Made by a program: the position numbers and the translations under genes. A DNA stretch of 64,000 nt from Pseudomonas sp. PDM04 (GTDB taxonomy: Bacteria > Pseudomonadota > Gammaproteobacteria > Pseudomonadales > Pseudomonadaceae), in contig NZ_JACVAI010000006.1 in the NCBI RefSeq assembly GCF_014851765.1, forward strand, positions 434,001 to 498,000, read 5' to 3'. The notes below the pieces were generated by a model. That model was given only the letters and a program-made list of their open reading frames with translations. It ran no database searches and was not told where the DNA came from. Of this stretch, positions 23,674 through 31,183 are shown piece after piece; within the stretch, counting starts at the first letter, position 1; each line of letters starts with the position of its first letter.

Positions 23674-25212
23674 TTACTTGAGCCCCAGGCGCCGGGCCAG
23701 CTTGTGCAGGTTGCTCGCGTCGACCTCCAGCATCCGCGCGGCACGCGCCCAGTTGTCGTCGGCCAGGCGCAGGGAATGCAGGATTTTCTGTCGCTGGCAC
23801 TCGTCCACCGCGTCGCTCAAGGCCTGGAACGGCACGTCGTTCGCCTCTTCCTGCGGCTGCTCGGCGACCACGCTTTGGGTGCCCATTGCACTGTCAAGAT
23901 CGAGCACCTGGGGCTCCAGCGTGATGATCAACGCGCGACTGGTGCCACGACTGAGTTCCTTCAAGGCGGCGCGGCTGATGACGTGCTCCAGCTCGCGCAC
24001 ATTGCCCGGCCAGCTGTACGCCAGCAGCGCCCGTTCAGCGGCGGGTGACAGGCGCAGGCCGCGCAGACCGAGCCGTGCCCGATTGAGTTCGAGGAAATGC
24101 CCGGCCAGCATCAACACGTCGTTACCACGTTCGCGCAAGGCCGGGATCGGCACCGGGTACACCGAGAGCCGGTGGTACAGGTCGGCGCGAAACAGGCCGT
24201 CGCGGATGCTGTCCGGCAAGTGGCGGTTGGTGGCGGCGATGATCCGCACGTCGACATGCAGCGGCTGGTCCGCGCCCAGGCGCTGGATCTCGCCGTTCTG
24301 CAAGGTGCGCAGCAGTTTCGCCTGCACGCTCAAGGGCAACTCACCGACTTCATCGAGAAACAGCGTGCCGCCGTTGGCGGCGTCGAAGCGGCCGGCGCGG
24401 TCACTGGTGGCACCGGAAAAGGCCCCTTTGACATGGCCAAACAATTCACTCTCGGCCAGTGACTCCGGCAACGCCGCGCAGTTGACCTGGATCAGCGGCT
24501 TGTGACTGCGCCGCGACAGACGATGCAAGCGCCGGGCGAACAGCTCCTTGCCAACGCCGGTCTCCCCCAGCAGCAGCACCGGCAGGTCGGAGTCGGCGAG
24601 CACATCCAGTTCGTTGAGCAAGTGGTGCACAACGTCGCTCTGGCCGATGATCTCGCCCTCTTCGACAGGCATGTGCAAATCCTGGGGGTCGCTGCGCGAC
24701 AGGCGCAGGCTGCGGTTTTCCTGCTCCAGGCGCGTGACGCGCACCGCCGCTTCGATCTGCAGCGTGCAGCGTTTGAGCTCATCCCGCGCACGACTGTCAA
24801 ACGTCCCGGGGTGCAGCGCATCGAGGGTGATCGCGCCCCAGATCCGCCCCTCCACATACAGGCTGACGCCCATGCAGTCATGCACCGACAGCGACTCGCC
24901 GGCCTGATGATCGACCAGGCCGTCATAAGGGTCCGGCAGGCGACTGTCGGGCTCGAACCAGGTCGGTTCGCGTGACGCCATGATCGCGGCCAGGCGTGGA
25001 TGTTGCGCGATGACGAAGCGCCGCCCCAACGCTTCATGGGCCAGGCCCACGGTGGCCACCGGTCGCAGGCTGTCCTCATCCAGGCGCAGCAGCCCTACGG
25101 CCCCACTGTTGAAGTACTCGCGCAAGGTCTGCACCAGACGCTGCAACCGCACGGCATTGGGCAACTCGACAATCAGGTCGGCCGCCAGGCTTTCACGCAA
25201 CATGGTAGTCAT
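23674..25212 (-). CDS. norR: NO-responsive sigma-54 activator NorR
   Basis: A 512-residue NtrC-family activator. An N-terminal GAF domain (about 20-170), which in NorR holds a mononuclear iron that binds NO, is followed by an AAA+ domain with Walker A GETGVGKE, the sigma-54 contact loop GAFSGA (usual GAFTGA with Thr to Ser), Walker B and R-finger regions, then a C-terminal Fis-type HTH (DNWARAARMLEVDASNLHKLARRLGLK). The start could be the ATG at 25212 or 25203; a NorR box overlaps this point. Divergent from dnrN, with three GGT-N7-ACC boxes between them. Confidence 0.93.
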   Translation of the reverse strand: MTTMLRESLAADLIVELPNAVRLQRLVQTLREYFNSGAVGLLRLDEDSLRPVATVGLAHEALGRRFVIAQHPRLAAIMASREPTWFEPDSRLPDPYDGLVDHQAGESLSVHDCMGVSLYVEGRIWGAITLDALHPGTFDSRARDELKRCTLQIEAAVRVTRLEQENRSLRLSRSDPQDLHMPVEEGEIIGQSDVVHHLLNELDVLADSDLPVLLLGETGVGKELFARRLHRLSRRSHKPLIQVNCAALPESLAESELFGHVKGAFSGATSDRAGRFDAANGGTLFLDEVGELPLSVQAKLLRTLQNGEIQRLGADQPLHVDVRIIAATNRHLPDSIRDGLFRADLYHRLSVYPVPIPALRERGNDVLMLAGHFLELNRARLGLRGLRLSPAAERALLAYSWPGNVRELEHVISRAALKELSRGTSRALIITLEPQVLDLDSAMGTQSVVAEQPQEEANDVPFQALSDAVDECQRQKILHSLRLADDNWARAARMLEVDASNLHKLARRLGLK

Positions 25213-25260
25213 CACCCTCTACGGTGGTATTGACCCTGAGTCTTCAGGGTGCCTGCCACC
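25204..25260 (+). promoter_or_regulatory. Three NorR boxes upstream of dnrN
   Basis: GGT-N7-ACC occurs at 25204-25216, 25223-25235 and 25248-25260. The second and third sit on the two ends of a 7-bp inverted repeat (ACCCTGA...TCAGGGT, 25233-25250). Three such sites are the known NorR enhancer layout in Ralstonia and E. coli. The first covers the norR start codon, which could allow autorepression. Confidence 0.75.
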
Positions 25261-25276
25261 ACACCAAAAAAATAAT

Positions 25277-25303
25277 CCATAGTTATCAGTCAATTAACTA
25301 TGG
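25277..25303. promoter_or_regulatory. Perfect 9-bp inverted repeat overlapping the dnrN -24 element
   Basis: CCATAGTTA and TAACTATGG flank a 9-nt spacer. The right arm includes the GG of the -24 element, so a bound protein would block sigma-54 polymerase. It fits neither the NorR nor the ANR consensus, and its AT-rich make-up differs from the flanks. Confidence 0.5.
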
Positions 25304-25316
25304 CACGTCGAATGCA
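25301..25316 (+). promoter_or_regulatory. Sigma-54 promoter for dnrN
   Basis: TGGCACG-TCGA-ATGCA matches TGGCACG-N4-TTGCW, with exactly 10 bp between the GG and GC pairs. It lies 48-95 bp downstream of the NorR boxes and 44 bp before the dnrN ATG. Confidence 0.8.
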
Positions 25317-25359
25317 ATGACCCCGGGGAACCGTTTGAAACCGCAACAAGGAACCCCTG

Positions 25360-26031
25360 ATGAGCCTTAATTTGCTGGAACAAAGCCTTGGCCAACTGGC
25401 CTGCGACATTCCCGGTGCCACCCGGATCTTTCACACCTTCAAGCTGGACTTCTGCTGCGGCGGCCATAAAAGCCTGCGCGAAGCGGCGCTGAGCAAAGAG
25501 CTCGACCCGGTGGTGATCGCCGAAGCCCTGCACATCCTGCAAGACACCGGCGAAAGCCAGTACGACTGGCGCCATGAACCGTCGCAAGAGCTGATTGCCC
25601 ACCTGCTGACCCGCTACCACGCCCGCCATCGCGAACAACTGCCGGAACTGATCCGCCTGGCACGCCGCGTCGAGCATGTCCACGGTGCGCGCCCTACCTG
25701 CCCCAACGGCCTGGCCGATCTGCTGAACGATCTGCAACAGGAACTCGAAAGCCACATGCTCAAGGAAGAACAGGTGCTCTTCCCGATGTTGCAACAAGGC
25801 TTCGGTCCCCAGGCTGCGCCGCCGATCCAGGTCATGCGTTTCGAGCATGATCAACATGGCGAATCGCTGGAAAAACTGAATGTTCTGACCAACAACATCA
25901 CGCCACCGGCCGATGCCTGTAATACCTGGCGCGCCTTGTATCGCGGCCTGCTGGAATTCCGTGATGACCTGATGCAGCACATCCACCTGGAAAACAACGT
26001 CCTGTTCGTCAACGCCCTCAACCCACGTTGA
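25360..26031 (+). CDS. dnrN: Di-iron Fe-S cluster repair protein DnrN (YtfE/ScdA/RIC)
   Basis: A 223-residue RIC protein. The N-terminal ScdA domain carries the DFCCGGHKSL cysteine pair; the C-terminal hemerythrin-like four-helix bundle has the His/Glu ligands (RYHARHREQLPEL, ELESHMLKEEQVLFP, FEHDQHGESL, HIHLENNVLF). It repairs iron-sulfur clusters damaged by NO and may take up NO. It is read from a sigma-54 promoter with NorR boxes and is divergent from norR, a standard NO-stress pair. A terminator follows. Confidence 0.94.
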   Translation: MSLNLLEQSLGQLACDIPGATRIFHTFKLDFCCGGHKSLREAALSKELDPVVIAEALHILQDTGESQYDWRHEPSQELIAHLLTRYHARHREQLPELIRLARRVEHVHGARPTCPNGLADLLNDLQQELESHMLKEEQVLFPMLQQGFGPQAAPPIQVMRFEHDQHGESLEKLNVLTNNITPPADACNTWRALYRGLLEFRDDLMQHIHLENNVLFVNALNPR

Positions 26032-26049
26032 TCGATCAGCCCCACCCAG

Positions 26050-26085
26050 CCCGCGTCAGTCATCCGGCCGACGCGGGTTTTGTTT
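26050..26085 (+). terminator. Intrinsic terminator after dnrN
   Basis: CCCGCGTC pairs with GACGCGGG around a 12-nt loop and is followed by TTTTGTTT. It separates dnrN from the convergent CopD-like gene. Confidence 0.85.
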
Positions 26086-26103
26086 GTCAGCAACGCCCGA
26101 CGT

Positions 26104-26535
26104 TCAACCGTGCCAATAGAACATCGCCTTGGCGAGGATCACGATCAACACCATATGCCCGAGGATGCTGCGGCGGATCCACAGGGCACGGGCGTCGCTC
26201 AGCCGCCCCCTGGTCAGCAGCAAGGCCAGCGCCAGGTAGTGGCCGATGATGCTCAGCGCCAACAGGATCTTCAGGCTCAACAGCGTGCCAAACTGACTGG
26301 CGAATGGCTGGCTCAGCGCCCCCCGGTACTGCCACGCCATACCGATGCCGGCGCCGTACAACGCCAACACCACGCCGTGCAGCACCTTGCGCGAGCGCGC
26401 GGCAATCGCCCGGTCAGCGGTCGCCGCACCCACCGCTTGCAGACGGGCCTGATGCCAGATCAGCACCTCGAAAAACAACGTCCCGATGAAGGCGATGGCC
26501 GCCAGCAGGTGTGTCACCAATAAAAAGGGGTACAT
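26104..26535 (-). CDS. CopD-like four-helix membrane protein (paralog of the gene at 55919)
   Basis: A 143-residue integral membrane protein with four hydrophobic helices. It is clearly similar to the 147-residue protein at 55919-56362: shared elements include FFEVL near residue 22, GAGIGM, FGTLLSLKILLA and GHYLA, with shared His in helices 1, 3 and 4 (THLLAA, IIGHYLA, LGHMVLIV). The paired His suggest heme b or copper binding. No function is known to me. It begins 21 bp after the nnrS stop with GGAGGTGAG upstream, so it is probably co-expressed with nnrS in response to NO. Confidence 0.75.
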   Translation of the reverse strand: MYPFLLVTHLLAAIAFIGTLFFEVLIWHQARLQAVGAATADRAIAARSRKVLHGVVLALYGAGIGMAWQYRGALSQPFASQFGTLLSLKILLALSIIGHYLALALLLTRGRLSDARALWIRRSILGHMVLIVILAKAMFYWHG

Positions 26536-26556
26536 CGACGCTCACCTCCCCGGGGC

Positions 26557-27747
26557 TTAGCCCGGATGTCCGTCAACCCGGGCGCGCAGCAGCATCGGCG
26601 CATAACGCCAGGTGTACAGCGCAAACGCCAGCGCCCAGCAGGTGCCCGCGAGCCACAACGCCGGCAACGGGAACAGCGGGACCAGGGCGACGCGGCTCAG
26701 GCAACCCAGGTTGAGCAGGATGAACGCCAGGGTCATGCCGCGAGGCGGTTCCAACGGACGCCCGGTGTGGCCAAGGCTGACCCGGGCGATCATCGCCAGG
26801 ACCAGGCCGCCCATCGCACCGATCGTCAGGCAATGCACCGCCAGGCTCGGATTGATCGGCGCACCGAAGTGCCACAGCGCCATGCCCAGGCAGGCGATGG
26901 CCAACCAGCCGTAGGCCAGGTGCAGCGACCACAACAACGGCACCCGCCACAAACCCCGGTCATGCCAGCGAACCAGACGGATCAGATGCCCGACGCCCAG
27001 CGCGGCGAACAGCAAGCCGACCCAGACGTTGGCGTAGAGCGCAGGCCCGACGGCGTACAGCACGGCCACCAGCGGCGAGCCGATCAGCAGCAGCCAATCC
27101 AGCCAGGCCCATGGCGCCACGGCGTCCTTGCGCCCCAGGCCGCGCTGGGTGAAGAACGGAATGACCCGCCCACCGATCAGGCCCATCATTGCCGCCACCA
27201 GCCAGAGGCCGGCCAGCACACCCTGACGTTGCCAGCCTTCATGACCGGCGAGCAGCCCGTACAACGACAAGCCGTCGGCCACGGCCAGCAACAACAGGAC
27301 CACCACAATCGGGTAGTTGCGCTTCTGCCGCACCTTCCACAGGGTGAACCCCATGAGGACGGCCACCGCCAGCGGAAACGCCAGCTCCAGAACCGCCAGC
27401 ACCGCCCAGGGCGCATCGGCCAACCAGGCCACCCGCGCCAGCAACCACACCACCGCCAACAGGGCCAACGGCTGGCCGCTGAGGCCGGGGCGACTGGTCC
27501 AGGTCTGCACGGCGGTCAGCAGGAAACCGGCGATGATCGCCAACCCGAACCCGAACAACAATTCATGTCGATGCCAGCCCAGCCAACCGCCAGCGGGCTG
27601 CCAACTGGCGACCGAACCGCTGAAAGCGGCCAGCCACAGCGGGATCGCCAACAGCGCCAACAGGCAGCCGGCGAGAAAAAATGGCCGAAACGCCAACCGC
27701 AATAGCGGTGGAACCGCCAGCGCCTTACTGCGCTCAAGAACTTGCAT
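26557..27747 (-). CDS. nnrS: NnrS family heme-copper membrane protein
   Basis: A 396-residue polytopic protein with about 12 hydrophobic helices and conserved NnrS features: PLLRLAFRPFFLAG at the start, WHRHELLFGFGLAIIAGFLLTAVQTWTSRP, GGRVIPFFTQRG, and LAVHCLTIGAMGGLVLAMIARVSLGHTGRPL. NnrS binds heme and copper and limits NO-iron complex damage. It is divergent from the micropeptide-dnr unit. A sigma-54-type promoter at 27853 and shared NorR boxes suggest NO induction; I see only a degenerate Crp/Fnr-like site (27836-27849). Confidence 0.93.
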   Translation of the reverse strand: MQVLERSKALAVPPLLRLAFRPFFLAGCLLALLAIPLWLAAFSGSVASWQPAGGWLGWHRHELLFGFGLAIIAGFLLTAVQTWTSRPGLSGQPLALLAVVWLLARVAWLADAPWAVLAVLELAFPLAVAVLMGFTLWKVRQKRNYPIVVVLLLLAVADGLSLYGLLAGHEGWQRQGVLAGLWLVAAMMGLIGGRVIPFFTQRGLGRKDAVAPWAWLDWLLLIGSPLVAVLYAVGPALYANVWVGLLFAALGVGHLIRLVRWHDRGLWRVPLLWSLHLAYGWLAIACLGMALWHFGAPINPSLAVHCLTIGAMGGLVLAMIARVSLGHTGRPLEPPRGMTLAFILLNLGCLSRVALVPLFPLPALWLAGTCWALAFALYTWRYAPMLLRARVDGHPG

Positions 27748-27852
27748 GAAGCCACTCCTCTGCCTTTCCCGGCGCCTGCACGCAGCGCCTGGGTCAATCC
27801 GGGCTCAATCATCAGGGATTAATCATCAAGCGCCTTTGTCGCAAATCAAGAG

Positions 27853-27868
27853 TGCAAGGGCTGTGCCC
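27853..27868 (-). promoter_or_regulatory. Sigma-54 promoter candidate for nnrS
   Basis: Read on the minus strand, GGGCACA-GCCC-TTGCA matches the -24/-12 consensus with exact spacing. It lies about 95 nt before the nnrS ATG and 43 bp from the nearest NorR-type box. Confidence 0.6.
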
Positions 27869-27910
27869 ACTATCATCGCCGTGCAGGGACTGGCGATCGC
27901 CTCTCAAGCG

Positions 27911-27956
27911 AGTCATTAAGACCAGGTGCAAATGACCCTATGCGGTCATTAAGACC
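27911..27956. promoter_or_regulatory. NorR box cluster shared by nnrS and the micropeptide-dnr unit
   Basis: GGT-N7-ACC occurs at 27925-27937 and 27944-27956, with AGT-N7-ACC at 27911-27923. The outer two share the 12-mer GTCATTAAGACC, 33 bp apart. The cluster lies between a minus-strand and a plus-strand sigma-54 promoter, in the 330-bp gap between nnrS and the micropeptide. Confidence 0.7.
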
Positions 27957-28021
27957 CCATCGACCGAGGTGTTTTCAACCCTGCCGACCAGCGAACCCAG
28001 TGAACACAAGGGCTTTGAGTA

Positions 28022-28037
28022 TGGCCCGGGTCTTGCT
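28022..28037 (+). promoter_or_regulatory. Sigma-54 promoter upstream of the micropeptide and dnr
   Basis: TGGCCCG-GGTC-TTGCT matches the consensus, with 10 bp between GG and GC. It lies 66 bp downstream of the last NorR box; the start expected near 28048 gives a ~30-nt leader to the ATG at 28078. I see no ANR box between here and dnr. Confidence 0.65.
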
Positions 28038-28077
28038 GAGCAGGGTCATCCTTCACCTACGATTGCCTGGAGTCATC

Positions 28078-28167
28078 ATGAAAAAGATCATTCAGCCATT
28101 GGGCTGGTTTGTGGTGTTGACCTCGGTCCTTGCCCTGGCCAGCAGCCTTTCTTTAGGCCTCGTCTGA
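28078..28167 (+). CDS. 29-residue single-pass membrane micropeptide ahead of dnr
   Basis: A short open frame begins MKKIIQPLGW and continues as one hydrophobic helix to its stop. TGGAG lies 8 nt before the ATG. The segment VLALASSLS is identical to residues 22-30 of NarX helix 1, and the following GL is shared too. It may be a real small membrane protein that binds a partner helix, or the relic of a narX-like gene. It is the first open frame after the sigma-54 promoter at 28022 and ends 42 bp before dnr. No family is recognised. Confidence 0.5.
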   Translation: MKKIIQPLGWFVVLTSVLALASSLSLGLV

Positions 28168-28209
28168 GCGGATCGCCAGCCCTTTCCTCAATTTTCAGGA
28201 TGAACTTCC

Positions 28210-28893
28210 ATGGTGCTTCACCGCGTCCACCACCAGATTCTGCGCAGTCATCATTTGTTCGAACCGCTGAACGACGAACAGATGAACGAACTCATGGGTA
28301 GCAGCCAGTTGCTGAGCATCGACAAGGGCGAGCCGCTGTTCCGCCAGGGTGAGCCGGCGGACTCGTTCTACTTCGTGATTGCCGGCGCAGTGAAGATCTA
28401 CCGGCTGACGCCCGATGGGCAGGAGAAGGTGTTCGAGGTCCTTGGCGACCGCCAGACCTTCGCCGAAGCGATGATGCTGATGGACACGCCCAACTACGTG
28501 GCCTCGGCGGAAGCCGTCTGCCCGACCCAGCTCTACCGGTTGTCCAACAGCACTTACATGCGCCTGCTGCAGAGCAACAGCCGGCTGACCTTCGCTCTGC
28601 TGGGCAAGCTGTGCGTCCGCCTGCACCAGCGGGTCAACGAAATCGAAACCCTGTCGCTGAAAAACGCCACCCACCGGGTCGTGCGGTATCTGCTGACGCA
28701 GCTGGTGCGCCAGCAGACGGTGAACGATCAGTTCGAACTGCCGATGGCCAAGCAACTGATTGCCGGCCACCTGTCGATCCAGCCGGAAACCTTTTCGCGG
28801 ATCATTCGCCGCTTGATCGATGAACACATCATCACCCAGGACGGTCGGCAGATCGCCATTCTCGACCGCCTGCGCCTGGAACAATTCGAATGA
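28210..28893 (+). CDS. dnr: NO-responsive Crp/Fnr regulator Dnr
   Basis: A 227-residue regulator, highly similar end to end to P. aeruginosa DNR (RVHHQILRSHHLFEPL; RQGEPADSFYFVIAGAVKIYRLTPDGQEK; FAEAMMLMDTPNYVA; IETLSLKNATHRVVRYLL; AGHLSIQPETFSRI). DNR binds heme, senses NO and activates nir, nor and nos promoters at TTGAT-N4-ATCAA boxes. It has no FNR-type Cys cluster. It is the second such regulator in the window, after the dnrE-like gene. Its stop overlaps the dnrP start (ATGA). The promoter appears to be sigma-54/NorR-dependent. Confidence 0.95.
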   Translation: MVLHRVHHQILRSHHLFEPLNDEQMNELMGSSQLLSIDKGEPLFRQGEPADSFYFVIAGAVKIYRLTPDGQEKVFEVLGDRQTFAEAMMLMDTPNYVASAEAVCPTQLYRLSNSTYMRLLQSNSRLTFALLGKLCVRLHQRVNEIETLSLKNATHRVVRYLLTQLVRQQTVNDQFELPMAKQLIAGHLSIQPETFSRIIRRLIDEHIITQDGRQIAILDRLRLEQFE

Positions 28894-29090
28894 GCGACCT
28901 GCCTGTCTGCCTGTATTGCCAACACGCCAACCCGGCGCACCAAGCCGAATGCCGCGAGTGCGGCATGCCGTTGCCGGCATCGGCCGCAGGCGCCGGGGAG
29001 CGTCGGCAATGCCGGTTCATGTGGTTCTGCGTCGTTCTAAGCCTGTTCTGCGTGGCGATGTTCTTCTGGTTGCCGCGCAGCATGACCTGA
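28890..29090 (+). CDS. dnrP: Small zinc-ribbon membrane protein DnrP
   Basis: A 66-residue protein: an N-terminal zinc ribbon (CLYCQHANPAHQAECRECGMPLP, C7, C10, C21, C24) followed by one C-terminal hydrophobic helix (about residues 43-60). It is annotated DnrP in other Pseudomonas, as I recall, with no known function. It overlaps the dnr stop by 4 bp, so its synthesis is coupled to DNR. It may modulate DNR or anchor a partner at the membrane; this is inference. Confidence 0.75.
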   Translation: MSDLPVCLYCQHANPAHQAECRECGMPLPASAAGAGERRQCRFMWFCVVLSLFCVAMFFWLPRSMT

Positions 29091-29156
29091 GTTCTCTCAG
29101 GGCAAGCGCTGTGGGGAGCGAGGTGAACACCGAATCTTCATTCAACAGAGATCTCC

Positions 29157-29259
29157 CTGTGGGAGCGAGCCTGCTCGCGATGAACATCCAGGCACCGCAG
29201 GCATTCTGACGGCCCGCGTTATCGTTCGCGACCCTCGCGAGCAGGCTCGCTCCCACAGG
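29157..29259. repeat. REP pair (BIME) between dnrP and norD
   Basis: Two inverted REP units (CTGTGGGAGCGAGCCTGCTC at the left, the reverse complement at the right) around a ~55-bp spacer, placed between convergent genes, 7 bp from the norD stop. Together with 29091-29156 this fills the gap; no other signal is seen. Confidence 0.85.
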
Positions 29260-29265
29260 TGGCTT

Positions 29266-31107
29266 TCACGGCTGGGTCAGCTGCCGGTACAACTGCGGCA
29301 GGCGCAGGGGCAGTTGTTCGGGCTGGCGGATCAGGGTGTAGCCGTTGGCGCCGAACATGTACGGCAGGTAGTCACCGGCCTCGCGGTCGATGGTGATGCA
29401 GAACGGCGTCAAGCCCTGGCGGCGTGCCTGCATGACCGCTTCGCGGGTGTCTTCCACACCGTAGCGCCCTTCATACAGGTCAAGGTCGTTGGGTTTGCCG
29501 TCGGTCACCAGCAACAACAGCTTGCTGCGCCGTTTGCTCTGCCCCAGCAGGTGCGTTGCGTGGCGAATGGCGGCGCCCATGCGAGTGTAGTAACCGGGCT
29601 TGAGTCCCTGGATACGCCCGCGGGTGTTGTCGTCATAACGCTGGTCGAAGGACTTGAGCTCCTGCATGCGCACCTGCTGGCGTCGCAGGGAAGAAAACCC
29701 GTACAGGGCAAACTCATCCCCCAGCCCTGACAACGTCTCGCCAAACAACAACAGGCTGTCGCGCACGACGTCGATGACTCGGTGCTCATCGTTCAGGTGG
29801 GCGTCGGTGGACATCGACACATCGGCCAGCAACAGGCACGCCAGGTCGCGGCGGGTCTGGCGTTGTTCCATGAACAGGCCCCGCTCGACACACTGACCGT
29901 GCGCGCGCTCGACATGGAAGTCCAGCCAGGCCTGCATGTCCAGTTCCGAGCCCTGGGTTTGCTGACGCAGCCATTGACGATCGTTGCGCAGGTGCTCGAA
30001 CTGGCGCCGCAGACGATGGGCCGAGGCCTTGAGCCTTTGCGGCAAAGGCTGCGCTTCACAGTCGCGGGGCACCATCATTTGCAGGTTGACGAAGCCGTCC
30101 TGCAATTGCTGCTTGCGGTAGTCCCACTCCGGCAACTTGATGCCCTCGCCCAGCGGCACATCGTCGACATCCGCCGGCGGCAGATCCAGGTGCAGCTTGA
30201 GCCCGCCGCCCTTGCGCAGGCGTGTGCGCGAGAGGGTCAATTCATCCAGGTCGTCGGCGACCTTCGAAGCATCCTCGTCCTCGCTGTCGTCCTCCCAGCG
30301 ATCCAGATCCACATGTTCGCTCCAGCTGAACAGGTTCTCCAGGCGCACTACCAGGAAGCCACCGTCACGGGTACTGTCATCGATTCGCTTGGCGCGCTTG
30401 CGCCCGCTCTTCTGTTCGCCGGGCGCGGTGGCAAGCGACTCTTCGGACTCCTCGCCCAGGTCCGCCGTCTGCGGACTGACAAGGTTCTGCGGCGGGTACA
30501 GCCACAACGGCAGCGGCCAGGCCGCCCGCTCGCTGCGTGGGAAATGCTCGACACTGCCCGGTTCGCGCAGTGCCTGGCACAACGCCCGCTCCAATGCCGC
30601 TTCGCTGCGGTTCAGCGAGGCGGGATCGGGGCGCAGTTGCAGGTGCGCATCGACCAGGCGCTCATAACGCGCGCGCAACGCCGGAAAGCGCTGCAACAGC
30701 TGTTGCGTCCAGCGTTGATTGTCGCGCCCCCAGTGGCGCATCTGCCCGGACTGTGCCGCCAGCAAGGCCAGCCAGCGATACAGTTCTTCGTTCAGCGCGG
30801 CCTCGGGAAACACCGCCAGGCTCGACGGCAGGCGCAGCGTCGCGTCATCCCGCCAGGCCAACGGCACCTGTTTACAGGTGCCGGCAATCTGCTGCAGGAC
30901 GTTGCGCCGCAGCAGCAGATCGCGGTCGCTGGCAGCTTCGACACCGATACCACTGGCGCCGCCCATGGCACGGAACAACAGCGCCAGCGCGCGTTGCTGC
31001 CTGGCGAACTCGACGCGCGCCTCCGGAAAGTCCGGGCTGGCGCGCCGGGTGATGAAGCGGTGCCAGACACTGCCGACCCACTCTTCCAGTTCGACGGTAA
31101 AGGCCAT
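29266..31107 (-). CDS. norD: Nitric oxide reductase activation protein NorD (VWA domain)
   Basis: A 613-residue protein with a C-terminal von Willebrand factor A domain. The MIDAS motif is DVSMSTD (about residue 435), with later TRMGAAIRH and LLVTDGKPND elements; the long N-terminal part is charged. NorD works with the MoxR-type ATPase NirQ/NorQ to activate NorCB, probably by inserting FeB. The ATG at 31107 gives the usual start MAFTVELEEWVGSVWH. It lies 76 bp after norB, with a terminator between them, so it is expected at a lower level than norCB. Confidence 0.94.
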   Translation of the reverse strand: MAFTVELEEWVGSVWHRFITRRASPDFPEARVEFARQQRALALLFRAMGGASGIGVEAASDRDLLLRRNVLQQIAGTCKQVPLAWRDDATLRLPSSLAVFPEAALNEELYRWLALLAAQSGQMRHWGRDNQRWTQQLLQRFPALRARYERLVDAHLQLRPDPASLNRSEAALERALCQALREPGSVEHFPRSERAAWPLPLWLYPPQNLVSPQTADLGEESEESLATAPGEQKSGRKRAKRIDDSTRDGGFLVVRLENLFSWSEHVDLDRWEDDSEDEDASKVADDLDELTLSRTRLRKGGGLKLHLDLPPADVDDVPLGEGIKLPEWDYRKQQLQDGFVNLQMMVPRDCEAQPLPQRLKASAHRLRRQFEHLRNDRQWLRQQTQGSELDMQAWLDFHVERAHGQCVERGLFMEQRQTRRDLACLLLADVSMSTDAHLNDEHRVIDVVRDSLLLFGETLSGLGDEFALYGFSSLRRQQVRMQELKSFDQRYDDNTRGRIQGLKPGYYTRMGAAIRHATHLLGQSKRRSKLLLLVTDGKPNDLDLYEGRYGVEDTREAVMQARRQGLTPFCITIDREAGDYLPYMFGANGYTLIRQPEQLPLRLPQLYRQLTQP

Positions 31108-31129
31108 TGAATGTGCCCTTTGTGAAACC

Positions 31130-31159
31130 AAAAAACGGCCCGCTGTACCAGCCGGGCCG
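31130..31159 (-). terminator. Intrinsic terminator between norB and norD
   Basis: Read on the minus strand: CGGCCCG, 10-nt loop, CGGGCCG, then six T. It should end most norCB transcripts and leave norD to read-through. It lies 24 bp after the norB stop. Confidence 0.8.
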
Positions 31160-31183
31160 ACCTTTTCTAGCCGTGACACCGGC

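Noticed and set aside
27836..27849. TTGTCGCAAATCAA as an ANR/DNR box for nnrS
   Set aside because: Two mismatches in the first half, and its position coincides with the start predicted from the much better sigma-54 match. Kept only as a remark.
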